NCBI GenBank assembly: GCA_963977005.1
Contig: CAXBMQ010000018.1
Location: forward strand, 31,650 to 95,649
DNA: 64,000 nt
From: CAXBCP01 sp963977005
Lineage (GTDB): Bacteria > Pseudomonadota > Alphaproteobacteria > MPNO01 > UBA830
Direction of reading: 5' to 3'
A program made the position numbers and the translations under genes. Positions 17,994 to 27,415 of the stretch are shown here, piece by piece. Positions within the stretch are counted from its first letter, which is position 1. Every line of letters starts with the position of its first letter. The notes beneath the pieces were generated by a model, which was given only the letters and a program-made list of their open reading frames with translations, was not told where the DNA came from and did not search any database.

Positions 17994-18218
17994 CTAGCCG
18001 CCCTGAGCCGCCATAGCCATTTCCATCGCTTCGCTGGTTTTGCCCGCTTCGCACAGCTTCACCGCCGCTGACGGCGGCTTGCCATCTGTCAGGTCCTTGA
18101 TCGCCTCTATGCAAAGAGCCACCTCTTCATCGCTGGCCTTCGATTGAGCCGAGGCCGCGCCCGCCGTCAGACCCAGAACGACGATCGCCGCGGAAACGTG
18201 TGTCAATGCCTTTAACAT
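17994..18218 (-). CDS. Small secreted protein of 74 aa
   Basis: The ATG at 18218 is preceded by a perfect AGGAGG (18225-18230 on the minus strand) at six-base spacing, the strongest ribosome-binding site seen in this region. The product starts MLKALTHVSAAIVVLGL and has a signal peptide ending in GAASAQ, leaving a mature part of about 50 aa. That part holds two cysteines (ALCIEAIKDL, VKLCEAGKT) and a predicted helix pair. It lies 117 bases upstream of the giant lectin gene on the same strand and is probably cotranscribed. I do not recognise the family. The frame is open further upstream, but the ribosome-binding site fixes this start. Confidence 0.75.
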   Translation of the reverse strand: MLKALTHVSAAIVVLGLTAGAASAQSKASDEEVALCIEAIKDLTDGKPPSAAVKLCEAGKTSEAMEMAMAAQGG

Positions 18219-18471
18219 GTTTGTCCTCCTGTTGTTCGAAGCTCGGCTGAACCTCTGAATATTGGAATTGCTGGAAAGTGAATGGAGTAAAAATAAACGA
18301 TGCGGCACATATGTGCGTCGCGGCGGCTCTGGTATCTTTGAGTTGAATGCCCCCATTCCTCATCAATCTGATTTTATTGTTACATCGCGAACGACTCGTG
18401 GCTAGTTCAATTTCTTGACATTACAAAAACCAACCTGAATGGAACATGAACATTCCGGATCAATCGAATAA

Positions 18472-19317
18472 TTAGGACCGGAGGCCTTTTATAATCGCCT
18501 CGTAATCCGGGTGTTCGGGCGGCAGCACGCCGTGGCGGATACAGAAATCGACGATCACCAGGTTGCAGTTGAACTTGAAATCGTCCGTGGTTCCGACGAT
18601 GTCGAGCACGTCGGCGGCCGGCAGCAGGCGGAACCCGGCGACCTCGCCGTCGGCGTTCACGGGCTGGAAATCCGCCGGCAGTTCAAGGTCCCAGCAGAAC
18701 ATCATGTCGGGTTTCAGACCCAGGTCGTTTTCCATCGTATAGGTGATCGCCCCGACCGGAATCGCACCCCGGGCGAGGTTTTCCGGTACCCCCGCTTCTT
18801 CGCCGGCTTCCTTGATGACGTTTTCCTTTAACGTAAGTCCGACCGGTTGGCCGCCGGCGATCATGTTGTCGAGCTGGCCGGGACAGACCGGGCGGTCGTC
18901 GGCGCGTTTCGCGATCCACAGTTTCACGTCGTCGCCGTCGCGCACGAACCCGTTGACGTGGACGCCATAGGCCCGGCAGCCGAGAAACGCGGCGGCCGCC
19001 CGTTCGATCTCGAACGCGTACGGCCCGCCCCATTGTCCGCCGATGGGATAGGCTTCGCCGCGCCAGCCACCGATCACGCCGTCATCGGCGAGAGATCTCA
19101 GAACATCACCGACCGCCTTCGTGCGCGCATCGTAGCTGTCGAGCCCGGCGGCGAGGGCGATATGGTCCTCCGTCACCCTGAACGCGTCCGAAAAACGTTC
19201 CAGACGGGCCAGGTGGCGGGATCGGACATGGCCGACGATCCGGTCGTCGACGATGAACGGCGTATAGTCGGTCATATCGTGGGCATTGCAGCGGGCGATG
19301 TGGTCGAGGAAACTCAT
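18472..19317 (-). CDS. Nudix hydrolase with N-terminal DUF4743 domain
   Basis: A 281-aa protein. The N-terminal DUF4743 domain (MSFLDHIARCNAHD, then YTPFIVDDRIVGHVR) precedes a Nudix domain whose box reads AGGQPVGLTLKENVIKEAGE followed by EAGV. The Leu in place of the first Nudix Glu is usual in this subfamily, which includes the Nudix part of yeast Tnr3, active on oxidised thiamine diphosphate. A sanitising role toward damaged thiamine or related diphosphates is therefore inferred. It sits about 250 bases upstream of the small secreted-protein gene and is divergent from the GST gene. Confidence 0.88.
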   Translation of the reverse strand: MSFLDHIARCNAHDMTDYTPFIVDDRIVGHVRSRHLARLERFSDAFRVTEDHIALAAGLDSYDARTKAVGDVLRSLADDGVIGGWRGEAYPIGGQWGGPYAFEIERAAAAFLGCRAYGVHVNGFVRDGDDVKLWIAKRADDRPVCPGQLDNMIAGGQPVGLTLKENVIKEAGEEAGVPENLARGAIPVGAITYTMENDLGLKPDMMFCWDLELPADFQPVNADGEVAGFRLLPAADVLDIVGTTDDFKFNCNLVIVDFCIRHGVLPPEHPDYEAIIKGLRS

Positions 19318-19360
19318 ATTTTGGCGCGTCTTTCAGGCGGGCAGGATCGGGGAAACGAAG

Positions 19361-20155
19361 ATGCTCAAACTCTATCACGGGACGACATCGGTATGCGCGG
19401 CGAAGGTACGCCTGGTGATGTACGAAAAAGGCATGAGCTTCGAAAGCGAACTGCTGAACCTGCAGCAGGGCGACCAGCACAGGCCGGATTACCTGAAACT
19501 GAACCCCAGGGCCGTGGTGCCCACCCTGGTCGACGGTGAGCGGGTGATCACCGAATCGTCCGTGATCATGCACTATCTGGACGAGATCCAGCCCGAACCG
19601 CCGCTGATGCCCGGCGAGCCGTGGCGCCGCGCGCAGACCCGGCTGTGGATGAAGCGCGTCGACGAATTCCTGCATCCCGGCTGCACGACGGTGACCTTCG
19701 CGACCGCCAACCGGAAACATTTTCTGGCAACCATGACACCGGAGCAGCGCGAGGAGCGCTACGCCCGCAATCCCGACCCCGAGCGCCGGGCGATCCAGCG
19801 GGACTGCATCGAGCACGGTCTGGACGCGCCCCGGGTCGGTGCCGTCGTCAAACAGTACGATGCGGCCTTTGCCGATATGGAACGCCAGCTCGACGAGGCG
19901 AAATGGCTGTCGGGACGCGATTTCGGCCTCGCCGATATCTGCATGATTCCGTACGTGAACCGGCTGTCGCTGATCGCCATGGACAGCCTGTGGACCCGCA
20001 GCCGGCCGAACGTCACCGCCTGGTTCGAACGGGTAAAGGCGCGCCCGTCCTTCCAGGAAGCCGTGACCCAGTGGATGACCGACGACGACCACGACCGCTT
20101 CATCGTCCCGCGCGACGAGGTCGAGGGGAAATTGTGGGAAGTGCTGACGGTATAG
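19361..20155 (+). CDS. Glutathione S-transferase family protein
   Basis: A 264-aa soluble protein starting at ATG 19361 (MLKLYHG), preceded by GGGGAAACGAAG; the frame is open upstream but lacks a start signal. It has a thioredoxin-fold N-terminal domain with TTSVCAAKVRL at the active-site position, the cis-proline motif AVVPTLVDG, and ITESSVIMHYLDE for glutathione gamma-Glu binding. An all-helical C-terminal domain contains the conserved N-cap Asp in SGRDFGLADI. It is somewhat longer than the usual 200-230 aa because of a linker and a C-terminal tail. The substrate is not predictable. Confidence 0.9.
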   Translation: MLKLYHGTTSVCAAKVRLVMYEKGMSFESELLNLQQGDQHRPDYLKLNPRAVVPTLVDGERVITESSVIMHYLDEIQPEPPLMPGEPWRRAQTRLWMKRVDEFLHPGCTTVTFATANRKHFLATMTPEQREERYARNPDPERRAIQRDCIEHGLDAPRVGAVVKQYDAAFADMERQLDEAKWLSGRDFGLADICMIPYVNRLSLIAMDSLWTRSRPNVTAWFERVKARPSFQEAVTQWMTDDDHDRFIVPRDEVEGKLWEVLTV

Positions 20156-20220
20156 TTCGGCATTGCATTGCGGGATAATGTCGCATTGCGTTCGCCGGAA
20201 ATCCGTCTCATAGTCTTGTC

Positions 20221-20418
20221 ATGTCTTCCGCCCTGCCCGTCCTGATCGTAATCGCGGTGCTCGCGACCTTTGGTGCGCTTGCCTTTGGCCTGATCTCCAT
20301 GGTGCGCGGGGGCGAGTTCAATGCGCGGAATTCTAACCGTTTCATGCGGATGCGGGTGATGCTGCAGCTGGCGGCGCTCGTTCTGATCGGCATTGCCTTC
20401 CTGTTTTCGACCAAGTAG
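20221..20418 (+). CDS. HIG1-type twin-transmembrane small protein
   Basis: A 65-aa membrane protein with two hydrophobic helices (about 5-27 and 45-62). They are separated by the motif RGGEFNARNSNRFMRMRV, which matches the conserved loop of bacterial HIG1/hypoxia-induced-domain twin-TM proteins common in Alphaproteobacteria. In that family the proteins associate with respiratory-chain supercomplexes in eukaryotes; a similar role in bacteria is inference. It is 65 bases downstream of the GST gene and 210 bases before etfB. The 20419-20628 gap holds no gene I can support. Confidence 0.8.
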   Translation: MSSALPVLIVIAVLATFGALAFGLISMVRGGEFNARNSNRFMRMRVMLQLAALVLIGIAFLFSTK

Positions 20419-20628
20419 GGCACCGTCTGCAACACCTCGGCGAGGCCTCGGCAAAGCGTTCTTCGCAATTGCAGCATCGATTACCGAAACTTGACAACGG
20501 TCGCGACTCTAGTAGTTTTCGCACCTGCGAGATAACGCCCTTCCTGACGCGCTCCTGTTGGCAGCAAATAGCGCGCGGAAAGGCCCTCAAAACCGGTGGC
20601 TGCCCCCACATCTGAAAGTTATTGACCG

Positions 20629-21378
20629 ATGAAGCTCCTCGTCGCCGTCAAACGGGTGATCGACTACAACGTCAAGGTTCGCGTCAAGGCGGACGAGACC
20701 GGCGTAGAGACCGCCAACGTTAAAATGTCCATGAACCCGTTCGACGAAATCGCCGTCGAAGAAGCGGTTCGCCTGCTCGAAGCCGGCACCGCGACCGAGG
20801 TTGTCGCCGTTTCCATGGGCGTGCAGCAGTGCCAGGAAACGATCCGCACCGCGCTCGCCATGGGCGCCGATCGCGGCATTCATGTCAAAACCGACGAAGA
20901 GCTTCAGCCCCTGGCGGTCGCCAAGCTGCTCGCCAGGATCGTCGAAAAGGAGTCGCCCGATGTGGTGATCCTCGGCAAGCAGGCGATCGACGACGATTCG
21001 AACCAGACCGGCCAGATGCTGGCGGGTCTGCTGGGCTGGTCGCAGGGCACCTTCGCGTCGAAGATCGAACTGGCCGACGGCAAGGCGAACGTGACGCGCG
21101 AAGTCGATGGCGGTCTGGAAACACTGGCCATCAACGTGCCGGCGATCATCACCACCGACCTGCGGCTGAACGAGCCGCGCTATGCGTCGCTGCCGAACAT
21201 CATGAAGGCGAAGAAAAAGCCCATCGACGAGATGAGCCCCGAAGATCTCGGCGTCGACGTCGCACCGCGCCTGACGACCCTGAAAGTGACAGAGCCCGCC
21301 AAGCGCGAGGGCGGGGTGAAGGTCGAATCCGTCGCCGAGCTTGTCGATAAACTCAAAAACGAAGCGGGGGTCATCTGA
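20629..21378 (+). CDS. etfB: Electron transfer flavoprotein beta subunit
   Basis: A 249-aa soluble protein that binds AMP and, with EtfA, carries electrons from acyl-CoA and other dehydrogenases to ETF-quinone oxidoreductase. It begins MKLLVAVKRVIDYNVKVRVK, diagnostic for EtfB, and has the family signature region VILGKQAIDDDSNQTGQM and LNEPRYASLPNIMKAKKK near the C-terminus. The stop overlaps the etfA start by one base (TGATG), coupling the two subunits. etfA and then hbd lie immediately downstream, pointing to fatty-acid or butyrate-type oxidation. Confidence 0.96.
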   Translation: MKLLVAVKRVIDYNVKVRVKADETGVETANVKMSMNPFDEIAVEEAVRLLEAGTATEVVAVSMGVQQCQETIRTALAMGADRGIHVKTDEELQPLAVAKLLARIVEKESPDVVILGKQAIDDDSNQTGQMLAGLLGWSQGTFASKIELADGKANVTREVDGGLETLAINVPAIITTDLRLNEPRYASLPNIMKAKKKPIDEMSPEDLGVDVAPRLTTLKVTEPAKREGGVKVESVAELVDKLKNEAGVI

Positions 21379-22328
21379 TGGCAGTCCTGGTCGTCGCCGA
21401 TCACGATAATTCGGCAATCGTTCCCATCGTCCTGAACACGGTCACGGCGGCTGCCGCTATTTCCGACGACGTGCATGTGCTGGTCGCCGGCGAAGGCAGT
21501 GCCGCGGCGGCGGAAGCCGCCAAAATTGCCGGCGTATCCAAGGTGCTTACCGCCGATAACGCCGCCTATGCGCACCAACTGGCGGAAAGCATCGCCCCGC
21601 TGGTCGTCGGCCTCGCCGGCGGATACAGCCATATCCTGTTCCCTTCCAACACATCGGGCAAGAACATCGCCCCCCGGGTCGCCGCCCTGCTCGACGTCGC
21701 GCAGATATCGGATATCGTCGAGGTCGTGTCGGAAGATACGTTCGTGCGCCCGATCTATGCGGGCAACGCCATGGCGACCGTTCAATCGTCGGATTCGGTG
21801 AAAATCATCACGGTGCGCGGCACGGCCTTTGCCGCGGCCGAGGCCGAAGGCGGAAGCGCTGCGATCGATGCCATCGACGCGGCGGAGAATCCGGGCCTGT
21901 CGAGCTTCGTCGGCCAGGAACTGACCAAATCCGAACGCCCCGAACTGACCGCCGCGCGGGTGATTATTTCCGGCGGCCGCGGGCTTCAGTCCGGCGAGAA
22001 CTTCGAAATCATCGAAAAGGTCGCCGACAGGCTGGGTGCCGCCGTCGGCGCATCGCGCGCTGCGGTCGATGCGGGTTACAAGCCCAACGATTACCAGGTC
22101 GGCCAGACCGGCAAGGTTGTCGCACCCGAACTGTATATCGCGGTCGGCATTTCCGGCGCGATCCAGCATCTGGCCGGCATGAAGGATTCGAAGGTCATCG
22201 TCGCCATCAACAAGGACGAGGAAGCGCCGATCTTTACGGTCGCCGATTACGGCCTTGTCGGCGACCTGTTCAAGATCGTGCCCGAGCTTGACGAGGAACT
22301 TGAAAAGCAGGGCATCACCGCCCGCTGA
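21378..22328 (+). CDS. etfA: Electron transfer flavoprotein alpha subunit
   Basis: A 316-aa FAD-binding subunit. The C-terminal FAD domain has VIISGGRGLQSGENF, GAAVGASRAAVDAGYKPNDY and QVGQTGKVVAPELYIAVGIS, followed by IQHLAGMKDSKVIVAINKD, all strongly conserved in EtfA. The start overlaps the etfB stop by one base, so the two subunits are made together. Downstream at 22437 begins the 3-hydroxybutyryl-CoA dehydrogenase gene. Confidence 0.96.
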   Translation: MAVLVVADHDNSAIVPIVLNTVTAAAAISDDVHVLVAGEGSAAAAEAAKIAGVSKVLTADNAAYAHQLAESIAPLVVGLAGGYSHILFPSNTSGKNIAPRVAALLDVAQISDIVEVVSEDTFVRPIYAGNAMATVQSSDSVKIITVRGTAFAAAEAEGGSAAIDAIDAAENPGLSSFVGQELTKSERPELTAARVIISGGRGLQSGENFEIIEKVADRLGAAVGASRAAVDAGYKPNDYQVGQTGKVVAPELYIAVGISGAIQHLAGMKDSKVIVAINKDEEAPIFTVADYGLVGDLFKIVPELDEELEKQGITAR

Positions 22329-22376
22329 TGAACTCGCCCCCGATACCGGGGTCGCAACGATAAACTTTAGGGAATC

Positions 22377-22433
22377 ATGGATTTCGGCACGGCCGCCGAG
22401 CGGCTTGCCGCCGAAATCGAACAAGGAGAGTAA
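22377..22433 (+). other. 18-codon open frame and nested stem-loop in the etfA-hbd gap
   Basis: Between etfA and hbd an ATG at 22377 with AGGGA upstream opens an 18-codon frame (MDFGTAAERLAAEIEQGE) that ends at TAA 22431-22433, four bases before the hbd GTG. The same DNA holds a nested inverted repeat: GATTTCGGC (22380-22388) with GCCGAAATC (22410-22418), and GCCGC/GCGGC inside. It could be a leader peptide or an mRNA structure that controls hbd translation, or chance in GC-rich DNA. Confidence 0.25.
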
Positions 22434-22436
22434 AGA

Positions 22437-23351
22437 GTGTCTGACATTCAGGATCCGGGGGCGACCCCCGAAGCCATGAGCATAAAGAAAATCGGCGTGA
22501 TCGGCGCGGGCCAGATGGGGTCCGGTATTTCGCATGTTGCCGCCGTTGCCGGCATTGATGTCGTGATGAGCGATATCTCGCAGGAACAGATCGACAAGGC
22601 GGTCGCCACCATCGACAAGAACCTGGAACGCCAGGTCCAGCGCGACAAGATCACCGCTGCCGACAAGCAGGACGCGCTCGACCGGCTGTCCGGCTCGACC
22701 GAGTATTCGGCGCTGAGCGACTGCGATATCGTAATCGAGGCGGCGACCGAGAACGAAAACATCAAACGCGAAATCTACAAGGCGATGATCCCGTCGCTGC
22801 GTCCCGACACGATCATCGCGTCGAACACATCGTCGATTTCGATCACCCGGCTGGGCGCCACCACCGACCGTCCCGAACGTTTCATGGGCATGCATTTCAT
22901 GAACCCGGTGCCGATCATGCAGCTGGTCGAGCTGATCCCCGGCATCGCCACCGACAAGGCGACCCACGCCGTCGTCGAAGGCCTGACCTACCGGCTCGGC
23001 AAGACCCCGGTGATCTCCGAGGATTTCCCCGCCTTTATCGTCAACCGCATCCTGCTGCCGATGATCAACGAAGCGGTCTACACGCTCCATGAGGGCATCG
23101 GCTCGGTGAAGGATATCGATACCGGCCTGAAGCTCGGCGCGAACCATCCGATGGGCCCGCTGGAACTGGCCGATTTCATCGGCCTGGATACCTGCCTGTC
23201 GGTCATGCAGGTGCTGTATGACGGGCTTGCCGACACCAAGTACCGGCCCTGCCCGCTGCTCGCCAAATACGTCGAAGCCGGCTGGCTCGGCCGCAAGACC
23301 GGCAAGGGCTTTTACGATTATTCCGGCGACCAGCCGGTGCCGACGCGGTAA
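22437..23351 (+). CDS. hbd: 3-hydroxybutyryl-CoA dehydrogenase
   Basis: A 304-aa NAD-dependent oxidoreductase that interconverts 3-hydroxybutyryl-CoA and acetoacetyl-CoA. The GTG start at 22437 is supported by AAGGAG eight bases upstream; an ATG at 22476 has no site. After a 13-residue extension comes the Rossmann motif IGVIGAGQMGSGISHVAA. Then come the catalytic region with FMGMHFMNPVPIMQLVE (His) and SEDFPAFIVNRILLPMINEA, and the C-terminal dimer helices with GANHPMGPLELADFIGLDT. Its position after etfBA fits acyl-CoA oxidation or PHB/acetoacetate metabolism. A strong terminator follows. Confidence 0.95.
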   Translation: MSDIQDPGATPEAMSIKKIGVIGAGQMGSGISHVAAVAGIDVVMSDISQEQIDKAVATIDKNLERQVQRDKITAADKQDALDRLSGSTEYSALSDCDIVIEAATENENIKREIYKAMIPSLRPDTIIASNTSSISITRLGATTDRPERFMGMHFMNPVPIMQLVELIPGIATDKATHAVVEGLTYRLGKTPVISEDFPAFIVNRILLPMINEAVYTLHEGIGSVKDIDTGLKLGANHPMGPLELADFIGLDTCLSVMQVLYDGLADTKYRPCPLLAKYVEAGWLGRKTGKGFYDYSGDQPVPTR

Positions 23352-23373
23352 TTGCCGGCGGCATTCGATCGAC

Positions 23374-23404
23374 AAAAACCCCCGGGAATTCCCCGGGGGT
23401 TTTT
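23374..23404 (+). terminator. Strong Rho-independent terminator
   Basis: A 13-bp perfect stem (AAAAACCCCCGGG / CCCGGGGGTTTTT, five-base loop AATTC) followed by a T-run ends the etfBA-hbd operon. The A-run on the left side means it could also work on the opposite strand, where the leftward monooxygenase transcripts arrive. Confidence 0.92.
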
Positions 23405-23513
23405 TTATGGCCCGAAATCAAACCAGAACTTGCGCCCCCGGCCCTGTACCGGGGGAATAACGTCGGCGCCGCGGGCATAACACTGAGAAGGGTCGTCTGT
23501 CCCGGAGCCCCGG

Positions 23514-24710
23514 CTACTCCGCCGCCTGCGTCGGCACTGAATCCAGGTTCGGCTCCCACTTTCCGGAACCTTCCATCGCCATCGCATCGGGCATAACGTC
23601 CCTGGCGAAGCGTTCCATCGACGCAATCGTCAGGTCGTTCGGCATGGACCCGATCTGGAACATGCCGAGAAAATAGCCGAGCCCGACATCGGCGTGACAG
23701 GCGGCCAGCTTTTCGCGCACCGTGTCGGCGCTGCCGACGAGGATCACATCGCGTTCCATCAGGGATTCGATGGTGTGGGTCGAGACCAGGCTGGATTTGG
23801 TCTTCAGCACGCGTTTGTAGGACTCGACCGACATATAGCCGGGCGGCAACAGCATCGACGTCGGGTAGCGCAGCAGCTTGTTGAAGAACAGCTCCACATG
23901 CGGGCGCGCTTCGTCGATCGCCTGCCGGTCGGTCTCGCCGACATAAATGGGCGCCGCCCAGCCAAGCTGCTCGGACGTCGCCTCATAGCCGTGATCGTGG
24001 GCGATCTGGCGATAGGCATTATGGAACCGCACCACATTCTGAAACGGCGAATAGGTCTGCAGATAGGTGTATTTGCGGTCCGGATGCGCCGCCCATTCGA
24101 TGGTTTCGGTCGATCCCTGGCTCGGCACCCAGATCGGCGGGTGCGGGTCCTGAAACGGGCGCGGCCAGGTGTTTACGTATTCGAAGTGGTAATGCTTGCC
24201 CTCGAACGCGAACGGACCGTCTTTGGTCCAGGCCTGAATGACCAGATCGTGCGCTTCGTGAAACCGCTCGTGGCTGACCGCCGGATTGGCGCCGAGCGAG
24301 TAATATTCGCAGCCCAGCCCCCGTACCATGCCGCTGATCAGCCGCCCGCCGGTGATGCAGTCGATCATCGCGTGCTCTTCGGCGAGCGTTTGCGGATGAT
24401 CACGGATGCCGAACGCGTTGCCGAGGATGGCGATCTTCACCCGCTCGGTCTGGCGCGCCAGTGCCGATGCCATGACCACCGGCGACGGCATCAGCCCATA
24501 GGCGTTCTGATGATGTTCGTTGACGCACACACCGTCAAAGCCGAGTTCTTCGGCATATTCGAGCTCGTCCAGATAGCGGTTATAGAGTTCGTGGCCCTTT
24601 ACCGGGTCGAAATTGCTGTTCGGATAGGTCACCCAGCATGTGTCGTAATCCCGGTCGTAATCGGGATCGACACAGGCATAGGGCATCAGGTGAAAGAGAA
24701 AAACCTTCAT
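23514..24710 (-). CDS. Luciferase-like (LLM class) flavin-dependent monooxygenase, copy 1
   Basis: A 398-aa TIM-barrel FMN/F420-type monooxygenase of the bacterial luciferase superfamily. Typical stretches are FDGVCVNEHHQNAYGLMPSP, RVKIAILGNAFGIRDHP and ISGMVRGLGCEYY. It is a close paralogue of the next upstream gene (24745-25914), with the same order of motifs along nearly the whole length, so the pair arose by tandem duplication. GGAGTCGAAG precedes the ATG. The substrate is unknown; members attack aldehydes, alkanesulfonates, nitrilotriacetate or long-chain compounds. Second gene of a two-gene operon. Confidence 0.88.
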   Translation of the reverse strand: MKVFLFHLMPYACVDPDYDRDYDTCWVTYPNSNFDPVKGHELYNRYLDELEYAEELGFDGVCVNEHHQNAYGLMPSPVVMASALARQTERVKIAILGNAFGIRDHPQTLAEEHAMIDCITGGRLISGMVRGLGCEYYSLGANPAVSHERFHEAHDLVIQAWTKDGPFAFEGKHYHFEYVNTWPRPFQDPHPPIWVPSQGSTETIEWAAHPDRKYTYLQTYSPFQNVVRFHNAYRQIAHDHGYEATSEQLGWAAPIYVGETDRQAIDEARPHVELFFNKLLRYPTSMLLPPGYMSVESYKRVLKTKSSLVSTHTIESLMERDVILVGSADTVREKLAACHADVGLGYFLGMFQIGSMPNDLTIASMERFARDVMPDAMAMEGSGKWEPNLDSVPTQAAE

Positions 24711-24744
24711 CTTCGACTCCGTTCCTGCTTCCGTATCCGCCGCC

Positions 24745-25914
24745 CTATTCCGCGGCGACCGGGTCTTTCGTGCCGAACTGCTTTACCGCCGGCATCACGT
24801 GTTCGGCGAAACGTTTCATGCTGGCGACGGTCATGTCGTGCGGCATGGACGCGACCTGGAACATACCGAGGAAGGTGCCGACGCCGGCTTCGCGCTGGCA
24901 GTATTCCAGCCGCTTGCGCACCGTATCCGGGCCGCCGCAGAGAATAATCCCGCTGTCGATCAGCTCGTCCAGCGTTTTGGTCTTCGACAGCCCGCCCTTG
25001 TGCTTCATCACGTTCTTGTACGACCGCAGGGACAGATACCCCGGCGGCAGCAGCATTTCGGGCGTCATCCGCAGGAACTTGTTGAAGAACGCTTCCATGT
25101 GCGGCCGCGCTTCCTCCCTTGCCTGCTCGTCGGTCTCGCCGACATAGATAGGTGCCGCCCAGCCGACCTGGGAATCCTGCGCGTCGTAGCCGTATTTGTC
25201 GCGCGCGACATCGCGGTACATCTGCAGGAATTTTTTCACCGCGTCGAACGGGCTGTAGGTCTGCAGGTAGGTATATTTGTGATCGGGATGCGCCGCCCAT
25301 TCGATGGTCTCCAGCGAGCCTTGCGACGGGCACCAGATCGGCGGGTGCGGTTTCTGGTACGGGCGCGGCCAGACATTCACGTATTCAAAGTGAAAATGCT
25401 TGCCTTCGAAGGCGAACGGGCCCTCCCGCGTCCATGCCTGGATGACGAGGTCATGCGCTTCGTGGAAACGTTCGTGGCTGACCGCCGGGTTCGCCCCCAT
25501 CGAATAATATTCGGCACCGATACCGCGGACCATGCCGCTGATCAGGCGGCCGCCGGTGATGCAGTCGATCATCGCGTGTTCTTCCGCCAGCGTCAGAGGA
25601 TGCTCGCGAAGACCGAATGCATTGCCGAGCACCGCGATCTTCGCCCTGGACGTGCGCCGCGCCAGCGCCGAGGCGGGCACGATCGGCGATGGCATCAACC
25701 CGTAAGCGTTCTGATGGTGTTCGTTCACGCACAACCCGTCGAAGCCGAGCTCTTCGCCCATCTCCAGCTCGTCGAGATAGGTGTTGTAAAGATAATGCCC
25801 CATCTTGGGATCGAAATTGGAATTGGGATAGACCACCCACGATGCCTTGTACTGTTTGTCGTAATCCAGATCGAGACACGCATAGGGCATCAAGTGGAAC
25901 AGAAAACACTGCAT
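24745..25914 (-). CDS. Luciferase-like (LLM class) flavin-dependent monooxygenase, copy 2
   Basis: A 389-aa paralogue of the neighbouring monooxygenase; FDGLCVNEHHQNAYGLMPSP, RAKIAVLGNAFGLREHP and ISGMVRGIGAEYYSMG align without gaps. The barrel and active-site histidines (NEHHQNAYG) are intact in both copies, so neither looks degenerate. The start follows GGGGAAACGGCG. It is the first gene of the pair; the second copy begins 34 bases after its stop. Two such proteins may form a heterodimer like LuxA/LuxB or have split substrates; this is inference. Confidence 0.88.
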   Translation of the reverse strand: MQCFLFHLMPYACLDLDYDKQYKASWVVYPNSNFDPKMGHYLYNTYLDELEMGEELGFDGLCVNEHHQNAYGLMPSPIVPASALARRTSRAKIAVLGNAFGLREHPLTLAEEHAMIDCITGGRLISGMVRGIGAEYYSMGANPAVSHERFHEAHDLVIQAWTREGPFAFEGKHFHFEYVNVWPRPYQKPHPPIWCPSQGSLETIEWAAHPDHKYTYLQTYSPFDAVKKFLQMYRDVARDKYGYDAQDSQVGWAAPIYVGETDEQAREEARPHMEAFFNKFLRMTPEMLLPPGYLSLRSYKNVMKHKGGLSKTKTLDELIDSGIILCGGPDTVRKRLEYCQREAGVGTFLGMFQVASMPHDMTVASMKRFAEHVMPAVKQFGTKDPVAAE

Positions 25915-26170
25915 CGCCGTTTCCCCGGTTAATAAGCTTGCGAACGATTATAGCGGGATTCCGAGGGAACAAAACATCGGTTGCGACGACAAACATCCGC
26001 CGCGCGGGCTCAAGTAAAAAACCGGCAACTGCCTTTATTTTGTGCAACTGACCTCAGAGAGGCACGGGCCCATCAAATGACGGAAATACAAATGTCAGAA
26101 AAAATTAATAGACCTGAAACCAGTTATTACGTACTTTTAGTCGCTTGTTGCGGAAACCAGAGTTATCGCC

Positions 26171-27411
<1,241 letters not shown>

Positions 27412-27415
<4 letters not shown>

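Noticed and set aside
18843..18913. Missing first glutamate in the Nudix box of the DUF4743 protein
   Set aside because: The Tnr3-type subfamily normally has Leu at this place (GGxxxGL...), so this is not an anomaly.
20493..20521. TTGACA as a promoter -35 box for etfBA
   Set aside because: No acceptable -10 box occurs at 16-18 bases, so I do not list it as a promoter.
21180..23375. A 730-codon open frame opposite etfB, etfA and hbd
   Set aside because: It crosses three well-recognised genes on the other strand and has the low-complexity composition of an antisense shadow.
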